Shown: in pieces, positions 47,611 through 58,880 of the stretch
Layout: each line of letters starts with the position of its first letter
Numbering within the stretch: position 1 is the first letter of the stretch
From: Uloborus plumipes
Lineage: Eukaryota; Arthropoda; Arachnida; Araneae; Uloboridae
Length of the DNA stretch: 64,000 nt
Reading direction: 5' to 3'
Assembly: GCA_038373865.1 (NCBI GenBank)
Contig: JAXGGA010000456.1
Location: 62,001 to 126,000, forward strand
Notes under the pieces: generated by a model
Seen by the model: the letters and a program-made list of their open reading frames with translations, nothing else
The model's database searches: none
Told to the model about the DNA's origin: nothing
Position numbers and translations under genes: made by a program

Positions 47611-47734
47611 AACTACCATTTAAAATATCTTTTTTTAGCATAACGTATAATATTTAGTATAAGCAAAAACAACAGCAGCAGTTAATACTACTCGAATAAA
47701 AGATGTAACAATTAACCTTATATGATATGCAGCA
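47611..47734 (+). repeat. Dispersed duplicate, copy 2
   Basis: Same sequence as 40983-41125 apart from substitutions and a ~15-bp indel. Confidence 0.85.
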
Positions 47735-49849
47735 GCTAACCAGGGTTATGTAGTACATGTAGTACATTGAAATAACATACTGAAATCATAGTTATAAAAA
47801 AGAGCATGTGCATAGTAAATACGAGAGACGTTTGCACTAGAAAAGTTTGAAACTTAAGTGAATTGCTTTTTTTTTTGTCATTTGTTGAATCAAAAATTTT
47901 ACACAAACTTCCAAATTTATAATCGGAAAAAAAAGTAAGACGAGATTTTCTGTGAGAAAAAAGCGGAACATATTTAAGCCCTGAAACTATCCACATCATA
48001 TAAAGGTAACTTAAATACAAAAGAATCCAAACAGCTCTTTCCCATAAATGACATTAGTAAAGAAAATTTAATGAATTAAGTTTCACTAAGGGTCACAATA
48101 ATATCAATGCGAAATTTATCTTACTTTACAAAAACTGCATGAACTGTTGCTTGAACTTCTAAAGTAAAGCTAACATATCAACAGGAAATTTATTTTGTCG
48201 CGAGAAAAAGTATTTAATGGGATTTTTTATACTCTCTCATTTTAGCATAACGGTCTTCCGAAACATAGTTTTTCAATCTTCAATCATAAAAAAACGGAAT
48301 GATAAGTAACATTAAAGTGCGATGATGAGCAAAGTGTGCTATCTTTTCTTAGTAGAACGATTTGTAATCCTTATACCAACGCTGAGAAAGTAAGAAAAGA
48401 AAAACTCTAGTTCAGAGAATAGAATTTCTCCTTGATTGAGTTCCAATGGAATAGTTCAAATTCTCGAACAGGTCTTAAAAGTGTTTATATCCGTTACACA
48501 ATTCTGTCGGAGTTCTTGCCTCTTTTTCTTTTGCTGTCCCTTTGTTACAGTCGGAGAATAATATTTTGAGCGTAAGTTTACTCATATTAGACTCCTCTAT
48601 TTAGGAGTTTTGAATTAATAATGCAGATACAGAATCAAATATACTGCCGTGGGAAGGTGTAGCTCAGGATTTTTTCTCTTTTTTTGCAATTTTGTCATCT
48701 ATACTTTATCTTTATTGTACAAGCTTGCTGATTTGGTTCCCGTTGATATAATGCCCCCCCCCCCAAAAAAAAACTACGAGTAATCTTATTATTTCCCTAT
48801 TCTTAGTATGTAACTCAAATATCGTTTCCTTCAGTATCTCAAAAACTCATTTCTGCATATATTGCCATTTACTTTCCCATGACAGTACACTTTGCTTAAA
48901 GTCCGTTCCTTCATTTAAATCCATTACCCCATTACTTATCACTTGATTTATTGGTTGTTTCCGCTGTAATTAATTGGTATGATTATTCAAAATTTCATGT
49001 TTTAGAGAAATGAAAACAAAATTCTTCATTTATTGGCAATTTCTGTTTGAAACACTGACATAGCACAAGGAAATGTAAGCGGTCACAGAACTATTGCCTT
49101 TAAGGACATAAATTTGACATAGCTTAAATTATTACGTACATTTTGACACTTTAGTTTCTAACAATCAAATTAGAAATTAACTTTTGATTTTGAATCCAGT
49201 AAACAGAATTAGAACGCTCCAGTATAGAGAGGCAGACTGACCAGAATTTAATGTTTTTTAAATGCTACGCAGCTATGATTAAATGTCTAAGGCGCAATTC
49301 TTTTAATATTTAACGCAGAAAATTACAAGCACCTTGTGCTCCACACAGTATGCCGCGAGGCTGACAGAAGTAAGTAGTAAACACAAAAGTAAAAGTTGAT
49401 TTTGCTAAAAAATTTAGGTTTTATCAACAAAGTCTGACATTATTAAACAAGTCTCGGATCTTTTAACAACACTGGAGAAAACTTATTAAATCATTACACG
49501 CAACGAATTAAATCAAAACTGGTAAGTGAATCTAGTTCCAATTAGTAAAGATTCAAATATTTAAAAATATCCCAGTGTAATATTATTTTTAAATATTTTG
49601 TTTTCGGTGACTCCCCTGATCATTAAATTAGTGCGAAAAGCATTTTAGATCTAAATTTAGTGAGGAGGTTATCGCTTGTTGATGGTACTTGCAGCATATT
49701 CTTTTTAAGGGTAAATAAAACTTGAACTGCATAAGGCTAACTAAATAACTAATATTCTAATAACCATATTAAAACTATGATAGCTAGCTCCTTTCAAATT
49801 TCGTTTTTTTTATTTAATTGGCAGCAAATAGACTCGCTTTTATTTCATA
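47735..49849. other. SK upstream intron, poly-C tract only
   Basis: A C run near 48756-48765 is followed by A-rich sequence. No gene seen. Confidence 0.5.
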
Positions 49850-49851
49850 TA

Positions 49852-52352
49852 GGGTAAGTGCTCCAGTAGTCGGCCAGTCCCCAGTAGTCGGCCACAATCA
49901 CATAAAACTCCTCATAAATAGTACATTTTTAATTCAAAATCAGATATGGCGTATTCACACATTCATGTACCTATCCTCAACCATCAACCAGTGGCAGTTA
50001 AGTTTTGGATACTTTTTTTTGAATTAGTAATGAGTCATTTCATTTTGAATGGTGTGCCCGTCATCCAAGATTGCGATTCTGCTTATTTTTCAGCTAAGAG
50101 GGCACGTCTTCTTAAAATGGCCAATTACACTCATTAATTAAATTCTACTGTAAATTTGAGTGATTTTTATCTTAATAGAATGTCTAACATAACGTTTCAC
50201 CGAAAGAGCGAATTCCTGGTTAGGCTCGATTGTTTTTTTAAAGGGGTGGCCGACTACTGGGTACAGAATTCTTCTGCATTTCCAATAGTCGGCCATGGTA
50301 GGCCGACCACTGATTCTAAGCAGTTTGGTTGATTTATCCAGTAGTCGGTCACATACTTAATGTAGCTTTTCATTCTTAATATGGGTTCATCAAATTAAAA
50401 CAAAATTAACTTAATAAAATACAGCGACAATTTAACTGTTTTGAGTAAAAATAGGTTTTCCAAAGTTTATTTTATTTGAAAACTAGTAATTGAATTGAAT
50501 GTGTTAACTTCTTTTGACCACCATTTCGACATTTTATTGCTCCTAGTGTTGTAAATATAATTGAAAATTCTAAAAAAGAGATTTTTAAATACGCATTCGT
50601 TGAGTAAAGATTATAAGTTTTAATACTCATCTAGTTATTATCAAATGGTGTTTTAATAGTTTTTCTTATCAAATTTTATCTTAAACTCATGAAATTGGCA
50701 AAACGAGTGATTTGACTTCTATTGATACTTATTCGGCAGTTAATAAACATTCCCCAATTATAGGAGCTAAGATGCAAAACTTCAATAGTCACATAGGCTC
50801 AAGTTACTTAATGAGTGCCAATCATGTACTTATTCTTTCTTTTGCTATTATGCTCAACTTTTTGCTTTACCAAAGGTTCAAGACTCCTGTGCTCTATTTA
50901 AGAAAATTGTTTCAAATGGATTAGAATTGTGCTCAGTTAATTTCAAAACTACATGGTTACATTGTTGCAAGCTAATTTTTGTTTTTTGTTTTTAAGGTTA
51001 TTCCTCGTTTACTAATATTCTTGTCGAAAGCTGTAAGATTACTTTCATGACATCCCGAGTTCCATTTACTTCCTTATTTCATCTTACTTCAATTTGTTAA
51101 AAACAAATAACCTTGCTTCAGTAGAACATTCTGTGCTAGATGAAGCCTTGATAGAGATTCCATTCAGCGCATTTTTGAATGTATTTTTACTTGCACAGTT
51201 TTGGAAGCAATCATTTCTGAAACTACAGTTTTAGTTTTATGTTCCGTATATTGAAATTCTGTTCTAATGAATGTGAACCAGTTAAGTGCCGACGTGATTA
51301 TTGGTCATGAATTGTGTCGACTCTATTATTACGTCTTTATGTTTACATAAACAGTAAAGCAGTTTTACATTTCTTGATTCTTTGGTCATTATCACTAAGA
51401 ACTGCTGTTCACTACAAAACTATTCCTGTTTTTTCACTTCCTAAGCAAGAACATTTCGTACATTTAAAATACTTCGTTTATTTTGTCCCTTCTTGCATCT
51501 TTAGTAAGTGTTGCTGAAATTCTTTTCTTCAGAAGCTTTTTTTTTACTTTATTTTTGATATAGACATATTTTTAGACGTTATTCAGAAAAAAATGCTTTT
51601 TTAGTGCGAGTTTTTAAAATAAAACGGTTTTAAGGCAGCTAAGTATAAAAACAATAATGTCCCGAGAATTCTGTGCTAATTGTACTGTCTAAAATTAATA
51701 ATGGTAGATTGATAGTTAGAGAAATAAGTAAATCACATAGCGTATCAAGAAGTACACCAACATGATCATCTACACAGTTGAGTACCAGAGGTACCACGAA
51801 AAATATGACCAGACTAAGTATAATGCATCGCTGCAGGCCCGTCATTTCACGTTTTTAGAGGGGGGTGGGGGGGGGGGGAGCAAAGGGTGCAAACACAATG
51901 CAATTTCATTGGAAAAAAAGCAAACACCACGCCCATTTATAGATTGATTAACTGATTTCTCAAAGGTGGGGGGAGCAATTGACCCCCTCCCTTCCTGACC
52001 CCCCAAATGACGGGTCTGGTTCGTTGTAAGTTTCCCTTTGTTTTGTTTTGTTTTAATTCAACCCCCTATGTCAGATAAGATCAATGAAAATGAAGTGGCC
52101 GACTACTGGATTCAACGTGGCCGAGCACTGGATTTCTGTGGCCGACTATTTGAGCATTTACTAGTGTTGACAACAGCTTGGATTTTAACATATTTTTTTT
52201 TAAATTTCTGAAACAAATAGGTGATTCACTATCAGAAAGGTTCATTCTAAAGTTTTACCTTGTTTTTGTTGCTGTATTGATAGCTGAAAGTTCTAGGATA
52301 GTCAAGATCCACAAAAAATCTCTTAAATGGCCGACTACTGGAGCACTTACCC
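49852..52352. mobile_element. 2.5-kb TIR element with reiterated CCAGTAGTCGGCCA motifs
   Basis: The left end is GGGTAAGTGCTCCAGTAGTC, and the right end complements it (GACTACTGGAGCACTTACCC). The CCAGTAGTCGGCCA core recurs about ten times in both orientations: 49863, 49881, 50246, 50282, 50301, 50338, 52095, 52117, about 52139 and 52328. TA precedes the left end; the right flank has CC instead. No transposase domain recognised. A 185-bp MITE (51834-52018) is nested inside. Probably non-autonomous, with architecture like the element at 23787. Confidence 0.82.
51834..52018. mobile_element. 185-bp MITE, CAGGCCCGTCATTT ends
   Basis: CAGGCCCGTCATTT at the left and AAATGACGGGTCTG at the right form a 14-bp inverted repeat with one mismatch. 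The centre is G-rich on the left and C-rich on the right. Eight-base flanks CATCGCTG and GTTCGTTG agree at 5 of 8 positions, perhaps a decayed hAT duplication. Confidence 0.65.
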
Positions 52353-53868
52353 CCATAATTCCTTCTGGTTTCATTTGGGAGAAAATTTCCAGAATTGATT
52401 TGGGTCAAACTTCCCTTTTAACCATTTTGGAAATTCTACTGAAAAATTGTTACATTAAAGTGCACTAAACATATAAACACGATAACAAATTATTTTTTTA
52501 ATTTTAAAGATTGATTTTGGTGAAAAAAAGTTATTTTCAGTCTGATTTTGTTTATTTAGTATATCATAAAATATAATGAAGAAATATCAGTAGCTAAGGA
52601 AGAAATTTAGAAGATGAATTACAGTTATTCAGGGTAATGAGCTATTCCGGATACATTTTCGCCTCTTCCAATTTTGTCGTATATTTCATGTAAAAAATAA
52701 ATTAAAAAAATAGATGGAAAAACAAAGAAAAGGAAAAAAAAAAGTAAAAAAGAAGATTAAGAGCTAAACTCACTTAGCAATGTTATGAAATATTTTTTTT
52801 ACTTTTTATTTATGCTTACTTCTATTACTTAGCTTTTAAAGTCCTGGAATTCATTGAAATAAAAAGAAAACACATTGTATACAAAGTTGAATTTTTTAAA
52901 AATTAGTCATTCATTACATTTCATTTTTTCCATTTCATTTGGAAATCTCTGCGGTTGCTTATTTGAGTAGATGACCTCTTTTTATTCCCTTTATGCAAGC
53001 ATGACTAAAATATTAAAAAAAAATAACGACAAAAACAATTTTACAAACTGAAGAAATGTATTTCTAACATTAAAAATGAAGAAAGGAATATTTTTAAAAT
53101 CATAAGGATTTTGATAAAATATTATTTTAGGTATTATCTTTAATGTGTTGTGATATGACATTCCTTAAAACCACGATAACAGTGAAAACTTACAAAGTAA
53201 TTATTTTACATTTTTATTCAATGAGATTCACTTAAACGAATAATAAACAAGTTATCGACCTATATTCATAACATTTATTTTCAGAATGTGTCCTTAAAAT
53301 TAGTCGCGTTGTGTTTCATATTTAATGTACCACTAAAACAATTGCATCTTTAATTACCAAGCTATTTTCCCTAAAGAAATATCAAATTCACAATCAATAT
53401 CACAATTGCAAATGTTTTGTCTATTAATTACCTGACTTGTATCGTAATGAAGTGTCAGGAATTCAGAAGAATTAACGGTGTTGAATATTGCTTTATCAGC
53501 AGTTAAAGTTATCGTTTGCAAAATAATTTCCTTTATTTTAAAGGAAAAGATGAGGGTTAAACTAATCAAAGTAGTCTGACCCTCAAACAAGAAGAAAATG
53601 AAACATAAATTACAAGACCTTGTATAAATTTTGTGATTCCCTTTAAAAACTGGCTGCATTTGCAGCTATGTTATTTTGTTCATTTAAGACGCTATTCCCA
53701 CAGTGAACTGTTGGAATAGAGCCAATTCCGGAAGCGATATTCATAACCCTAAATAATATTAATAATAAACTCCGTTGTGGGATTCCTAAGTTAGTGCCAT
53801 CTTAGGTTTAAGCGTCAAGCGTCAGCTGCGAAAGGATGCAAAAAAGAAAGGGGTTAAGATAGGTCGCT
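52353..53868. other. Intron, no supported feature
   Basis: A+T-rich. The minus-strand frame at 53354-53659 (101 aa) is unrecognised. Confidence 0.5.
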
Positions 53869-54063
53869 ATGGCAACGACACCGGAGCAGAAGAAACAACA
53901 CTCAATGGTTGACCTTGGCCCAGTAGTACCTCTCTTCGTGCCGATTTATTTGTTTATTTTTTGGTTTAGCATTCCTAACCCAAAGAACTGGAGAACGGCA
54001 AGAGGAGAGAGCACAAATGGAACGTCGAATGAGGATGATGTCAGAGAATGTCGCTCTCAATGA
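53869..54063 (+). CDS. Unrecognised small ORF with one hydrophobic segment; possible gene or retrocopy
   Basis: Starts at ATG in a fair context (GCTATGG) and reads MATTPEQKKQHSMVDLGP, then a hydrophobic stretch VVPLFVPIYLFIFWFSI at about residues 19-35 that could be one membrane span, ending at residue 64. In another frame the + strand continues with a charged segment EERAQMERRMRMMSEN that stays open to 54214 and meets an AATAAA at about 54203. This is richer in G+C and more codon-like than its surroundings. It may be a frameshifted retrocopy, a first exon on the strand opposite SK, or chance. I recognise no family. Confidence 0.3.
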   Translation: MATTPEQKKQHSMVDLGPVVPLFVPIYLFIFWFSIPNPKNWRTARGESTNGTSNEDDVRECRSQ

Positions 54064-54699
54064 CGTAGAGCTTGGTATGAGTGCCAACAACAATCTTCAG
54101 AGGAAGATCCAGACATGTGCTGAGCCAGGAAATCGAGTCAAACGTTTAAAATCTCGTAGTCAAGGTTGCTCACCATGTCTCTCGTGGGGCGCCAGCATTT
54201 CAATAAAAATTTAATTCTGCGATGATCAACTATAATTTTTTTTAATTATATTTTTAGCTTGTCATTCATCAGCGTTGTGTTAAATAAATTCTTCAACTGC
54301 AAGGTAAAGCCAGGAAATATTTTAATGTCTTTTCAATTCCTGTCTTATAAGTATATAAGTACCCAACAGTGCTTCGTTGTACAATGTCCACGCATTTTTT
54401 AGATGTTTCAGTATATATTTTTGTGGGAAAAAAGTTAGTTAAAAATATATCAAAAGAATAGATTGGTCAGCAAAAACTGATATTTTTACAAAAGAAGCAA
54501 CAAAATCAAAAATTACGTAACGATAATTAATAATAAAACTAAGAAAAATATCATTTAATTTAATTAGTTTAAGTTTTTATAGTATAATTACAAAAGTGCT
54601 TAAAAACCGAAAAGTCATTCGGTTGGACGACTAAATTAGCCAAAGTTCATCTTTAATTTTAGAGTAGAAAAGAGAGTTTATCCAGTAATGCCTGACATT
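54064..54699. other. Intron; continuation of the charged frame, then no feature
   Basis: The frame noted under 53869-54063 runs on to 54214 with an AATAAA nearby. Beyond that only A+T-rich sequence. Confidence 0.4.
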
Positions 54700-55183
54700 T
54701 TTTTTCCAAAAAATTTTGTATACTGGCTACAAGCAATGTTTATGGGACAAGAAAAATAATTAAAAAAATCATGTAAAAAATAATTTTTTTATTGAGGAAA
54801 GAAAAATCGTCCCTTAAAAGTTGCGATAGACCCCAGAGGGTACATACTTTTTTAACTAATTATTTTTTCTGCCTACGATATAATATTTAAAAAGACATTT
54901 TATAAGAAGAAATAAAATCAGCAATTAACATCAACTGGTAAGCTGGAAATAACTTTGAAAACGTAGCTATTTTTCTTGAGATTGTGAACCATGTAATTTT
55001 TGATAAAGATCATAATAAAACTGCTACAGAACACACTTTACAATGGTTATGTGCTGCAATCTGTTAATAACGAATTGAAACAATACCAAGGTACTAATTG
55101 AACACTATTATTTGGTTGAAATATTCATGTTTGGAAAATTCAGACCCATTTTGGACCGTCCTTAAAAAGGGACGCTAGGCATT
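54700..55183 (-). repeat. Uninterrupted copy B of the old repeat seen at 8506-11850
   Basis: On the minus strand it begins TAGCGTCCCTTTTTAAGGAC and reads continuously through GATCTTTATCAAAAATTAC to TTAAGGGACGATTTTTC and GTATACAAAAT. Copy A is broken exactly at the CTTT (AAAG at 55005-55008 here) by element X. Lengths without the insert agree to within a few bases (about 488 and 484). Confidence 0.87.
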
Positions 55184-57182
55184 AATGGATTAAACTAATA
55201 TTTTACCCTTTCTGAATTGACGAATCTTGTCCCGGCAAGTTAGAACCTTAGAATGAGTATAAGCTTTACAATTTAGAACTCTTTTCATTTCCTAGAATAT
55301 ATTACGGTACCAAAGTAAAATAGTTTTAAGTTTGATAGTTGACAAAAGTATATAAGTTACTTATATTTAAGTAAAAAACTTGAATTTCTTGAATGTTTAG
55401 AAGTGCTAAGATGCAACACAATCCTTGGAAAAGGTCAGATTGAGTTTAAGATTATCAGAAGCTGAAATAAGGGAAATAATATCTTTGCTTTAAAGAAAAT
55501 GTTTTCGTTTGGAGTGGTAAGGTAGTGTGAGTAGTAGTCGTGTGAAGGTAGTCACTTAATTAAGTGAAAGGAAAACTTAAATTCATCAGCCTGTTTACTT
55601 AGGGTGATTGTTAAGGGAGGATTGTTAAGGAGGTCAGTCAAGATCACATAGAAAATATGTTGGTAAGTGCAACTAGCCTGAAAATTTTCTAAGCATCCAA
55701 CCACAACAAATGGAACTTTCCCTCTTCAGATTTTAAAATAGAGCCAGTTTTCGACAAGAACATATAATAAAATGCGATTGTGAGGAGAGCATTTTGATAC
55801 ACTTTGCTAGGACTAATTGCGAAAAACGGTTACAGCTTCTGCTGTAATCAAAGGTAAATAATTTGTAATAACTGTAAAAATACATTTATTAGAAATTACG
55901 CAAAACTTGAAAACATAGTCGAATTTAACTGACCAAAACTATGTCAAACAGTAAAAAGGGCGGGCTGTAGGTCAACTTATATTAGTTATATCGAGAGTGT
56001 CACAGAATAAAATGTGATCTCTCGACCCAATTAAAAAAATTAATTAAAAGGTAATAAGTGTCGATTAATGTACATGAAAATTATTTTACACTAGAAGCGT
56101 AAAATTGTATATTTGAAAAAAAAAAAAAACACAACAATGTTTTTAATAGCTCTAAAAGCTGACGTAACAGAGGAAATAAGCTATGCTTGAAGTAAGCTGG
56201 AGATAAGCATTTTCAGTAAAATTTTAAACCATGAAGAACAAATCACTCATACGTAGTGAAATTTACGTATTTAAATTACATGCGCATGCACATAAAACGT
56301 TTTTAATTTTTTAATAAAAAAGTAGATTATTTAAGATATTAACAGAATCATTTTATTTTTTTTATCTACAAATTAAAAAAAAAAAATACGCATACACGTT
56401 TTAAATTTCACTTGATTTTATACATCTCTTTCTATTTCAATTGGTTTGATTTACCTTACTTAGTACCTTAAACACCGTTTTTTATTTTAAATTTTTGTAT
56501 AGTTAGCGTCGTAGTCTTGCATTTAAGAGTGCTCAGTGAAAATTGGAGTAAATCATATTTTAAAGTTTTGAGAACATATGTAATACTTATTTAAATGCTA
56601 ATAAAATGACGCATAATTTATGTTAAAAAGAAAGCTCGTTTATGCAGCAAGTTTAACAGCTTTATTGATTTCCTAAATGTATTTCTGACGGTTTTTTTAA
56701 TGGAATGGTGAATTAAAGAAAGAACAACTTTCGTAACCATTAATATTAAACGTATGTATATACTTCACAAAAAAAAACGTGATTTCAGGAAATTAAGCTA
56801 TCGAAACTCAAGAAGAATTCAAAATCTAATACATATTTTCATTTTAATAATTTGAGTTACCCGCCGTTTGTTTTCTGGCTTATTAATAAGAGTGACAATA
56901 TTTACGAAAGTGATGAAAATAAAAGAAAACACATTTTCGTCAAAAGCGAAAAATGTAATTAGTTACATATTATAGACAAATACATCACTTTGAAAGAAAG
57001 AAAGGGGCAATAAAAAAATTTCTTCCGGTAAATTTCGTTTACAGTAAAAAACTGGTAGTCCGATAGATTGACTATAGCATGATAGGTGAAACGCTTAGTG
57101 AAAGTTTTATCATCACTAGTTCAGTAAGTTTCCAAAATTTTATATCAATTTCAGTCATTGATATATATTAGAACAGTGAAAT
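55184..57182. other. Intron, no supported feature
   Basis: A+T-rich with a CACTTAATTAAGTG palindrome near 55552-55565 and A runs near 56115 and 56375. Confidence 0.5.
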
Positions 57183-57308
57183 ATCATCTTTGCACAAGAA
57201 GAAAGTGTAAGCCTCAATTGCACTACACTTCATCCGTATAAATTTATCATCCATGAACAAGAAGAAAATGTAAGCATAAATTACACTACACTTCATCCGT
57301 TTAATTGT
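57183..57308 (+). repeat. Tandem duplication, 63-bp unit x2
   Basis: ATCATCTTTGCACAAGAAGA at 57183 and ATCATCCATGAACAAGAAGA at 57246, both continuing to CACTACACTTCATCCGT. Confidence 0.85.
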
Positions 57309-58878
57309 ATATGATATAATGTTAAACTAAGAGTAAATATTTGGATAAAATTTCCACGCAAAAGCTTGTTTGCGATTAAAACCATGCCAGGTATTTTAAT
57401 AAACAGTCCAAAGAAAGTTTACGTATTTAAATTTAACCAATTCCACGTTTCTTTTACTTGCACAAATAGTTCAGTAGGGGTAGGTTATATTTTGAATATC
57501 CGTTTGTATTTCCCCTTTTCCGTCTTGGCAACAAGCCTGAGCGTCACTTTTTTTTTCATTTAAATGCTGAAAGTTTTTTCGTTACTTCCCCTTCCCTGTC
57601 TTTTTCTTTCTTGTATTCGCCTATCTTCTGTCTTGGTTCATGGCTTCAGGGCAAAAGTCTCCGTTTGTTTGATGTTCCATTTCTATTTCGACATGTATGT
57701 GAATAAGTACTAGTATTTTTTTTTATCTATCTGCAATGACAAGGCTACAACTCTTTTGTAAGAGTTTTATATTTTGGCTTTGTTAACCTTTTAAGTTCTG
57801 ACCCGTCCTTCTATCATCAAAATTTATTTTACAAATAATTGATAAAAAAAAACTTACAAATTATATTTTACTTTGTTCTTGAGACATCATAATCTCGATA
57901 ATACTTCAATTATATTTTATTTATTTATTTATTTTTGAAAACAACGCAAAATGACATACTCTACCGCAAAAGCTTTAAAGTCTTAAAAAGAAGTACGTGC
58001 CAAACATACATATTTCCATGTATTCAATGGAGCATAAAATGGATACTTTTAGGAATCAAAGAGTACAAATGTAAAACATGCAGACCTCTAATAAAGGTTA
58101 ATTTGTTCTGTGTTTGTAATAAGACCAGAAATTCAGAGTTATTTTCTTCCAGAAATTTTGTTTAACATTCATGAGGCGGCCATACATTTCGCAGATAATA
58201 CTGAATGGCAGACACAGTAAATGAAAATAATTTTATTCTTAAACATCAATAAAAATAAGATCATTTATAGTTTCTTTCAATGTATTTTGTCTTTCAATGT
58301 AATGTAATGTTTATTGTTTTTAAGAAACAACATTCAGAATTACTTTAAAAGTGAAAACACCCATAAAATTCTTTTAACGGCCAGCGAGACATTTTTATAA
58401 CAAAAAACAAAAAAAATCGCAACTGTATTTAATATATAAAACGGCTTTGTAATGGTATCATTTTCCTGAGCTTTATTTTGGCATTTTAGTTATAAAAAAA
58501 AAGTTTCCAGGCAAAAGCTTTATTCGGCAATGTAAAGAATTGAGAATTCAATTACTAAAAATGCCTTGCGGGAATTGATGGTTCCTTCTAATGATACAAC
58601 AAACAAAAGGAAGTTGTGAGTAGTGAAACTAATGCTTTCAATATTAGTTTCATTTCGCTGTTATTTGCTCAAACGCTGTTTTCATTTGAGCATAATTTTT
58701 GCGAATTTCGTAAATATCGTTTTGTTTAAAAAAAATCATAAATCAGAGTTAGAATAGATATCTTAATATTATTATTTACACATACATTAATACTACGCAA
58801 TAGCTGAAATTTCACCCTTTTTTAAACGCATGCTTTAGTATTAACAAAAGACATTTTTAGAAAAAGTTTGTCTAGAAC
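57309..58878. other. Intron, no supported feature
   Basis: A small (TATT)n tract near 57915-57932 and a GAAACTAAT/ATTAGTTTC palindrome near 58625-58652. No gene recognised. Confidence 0.5.
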
Positions 58879-58880
58879 TA

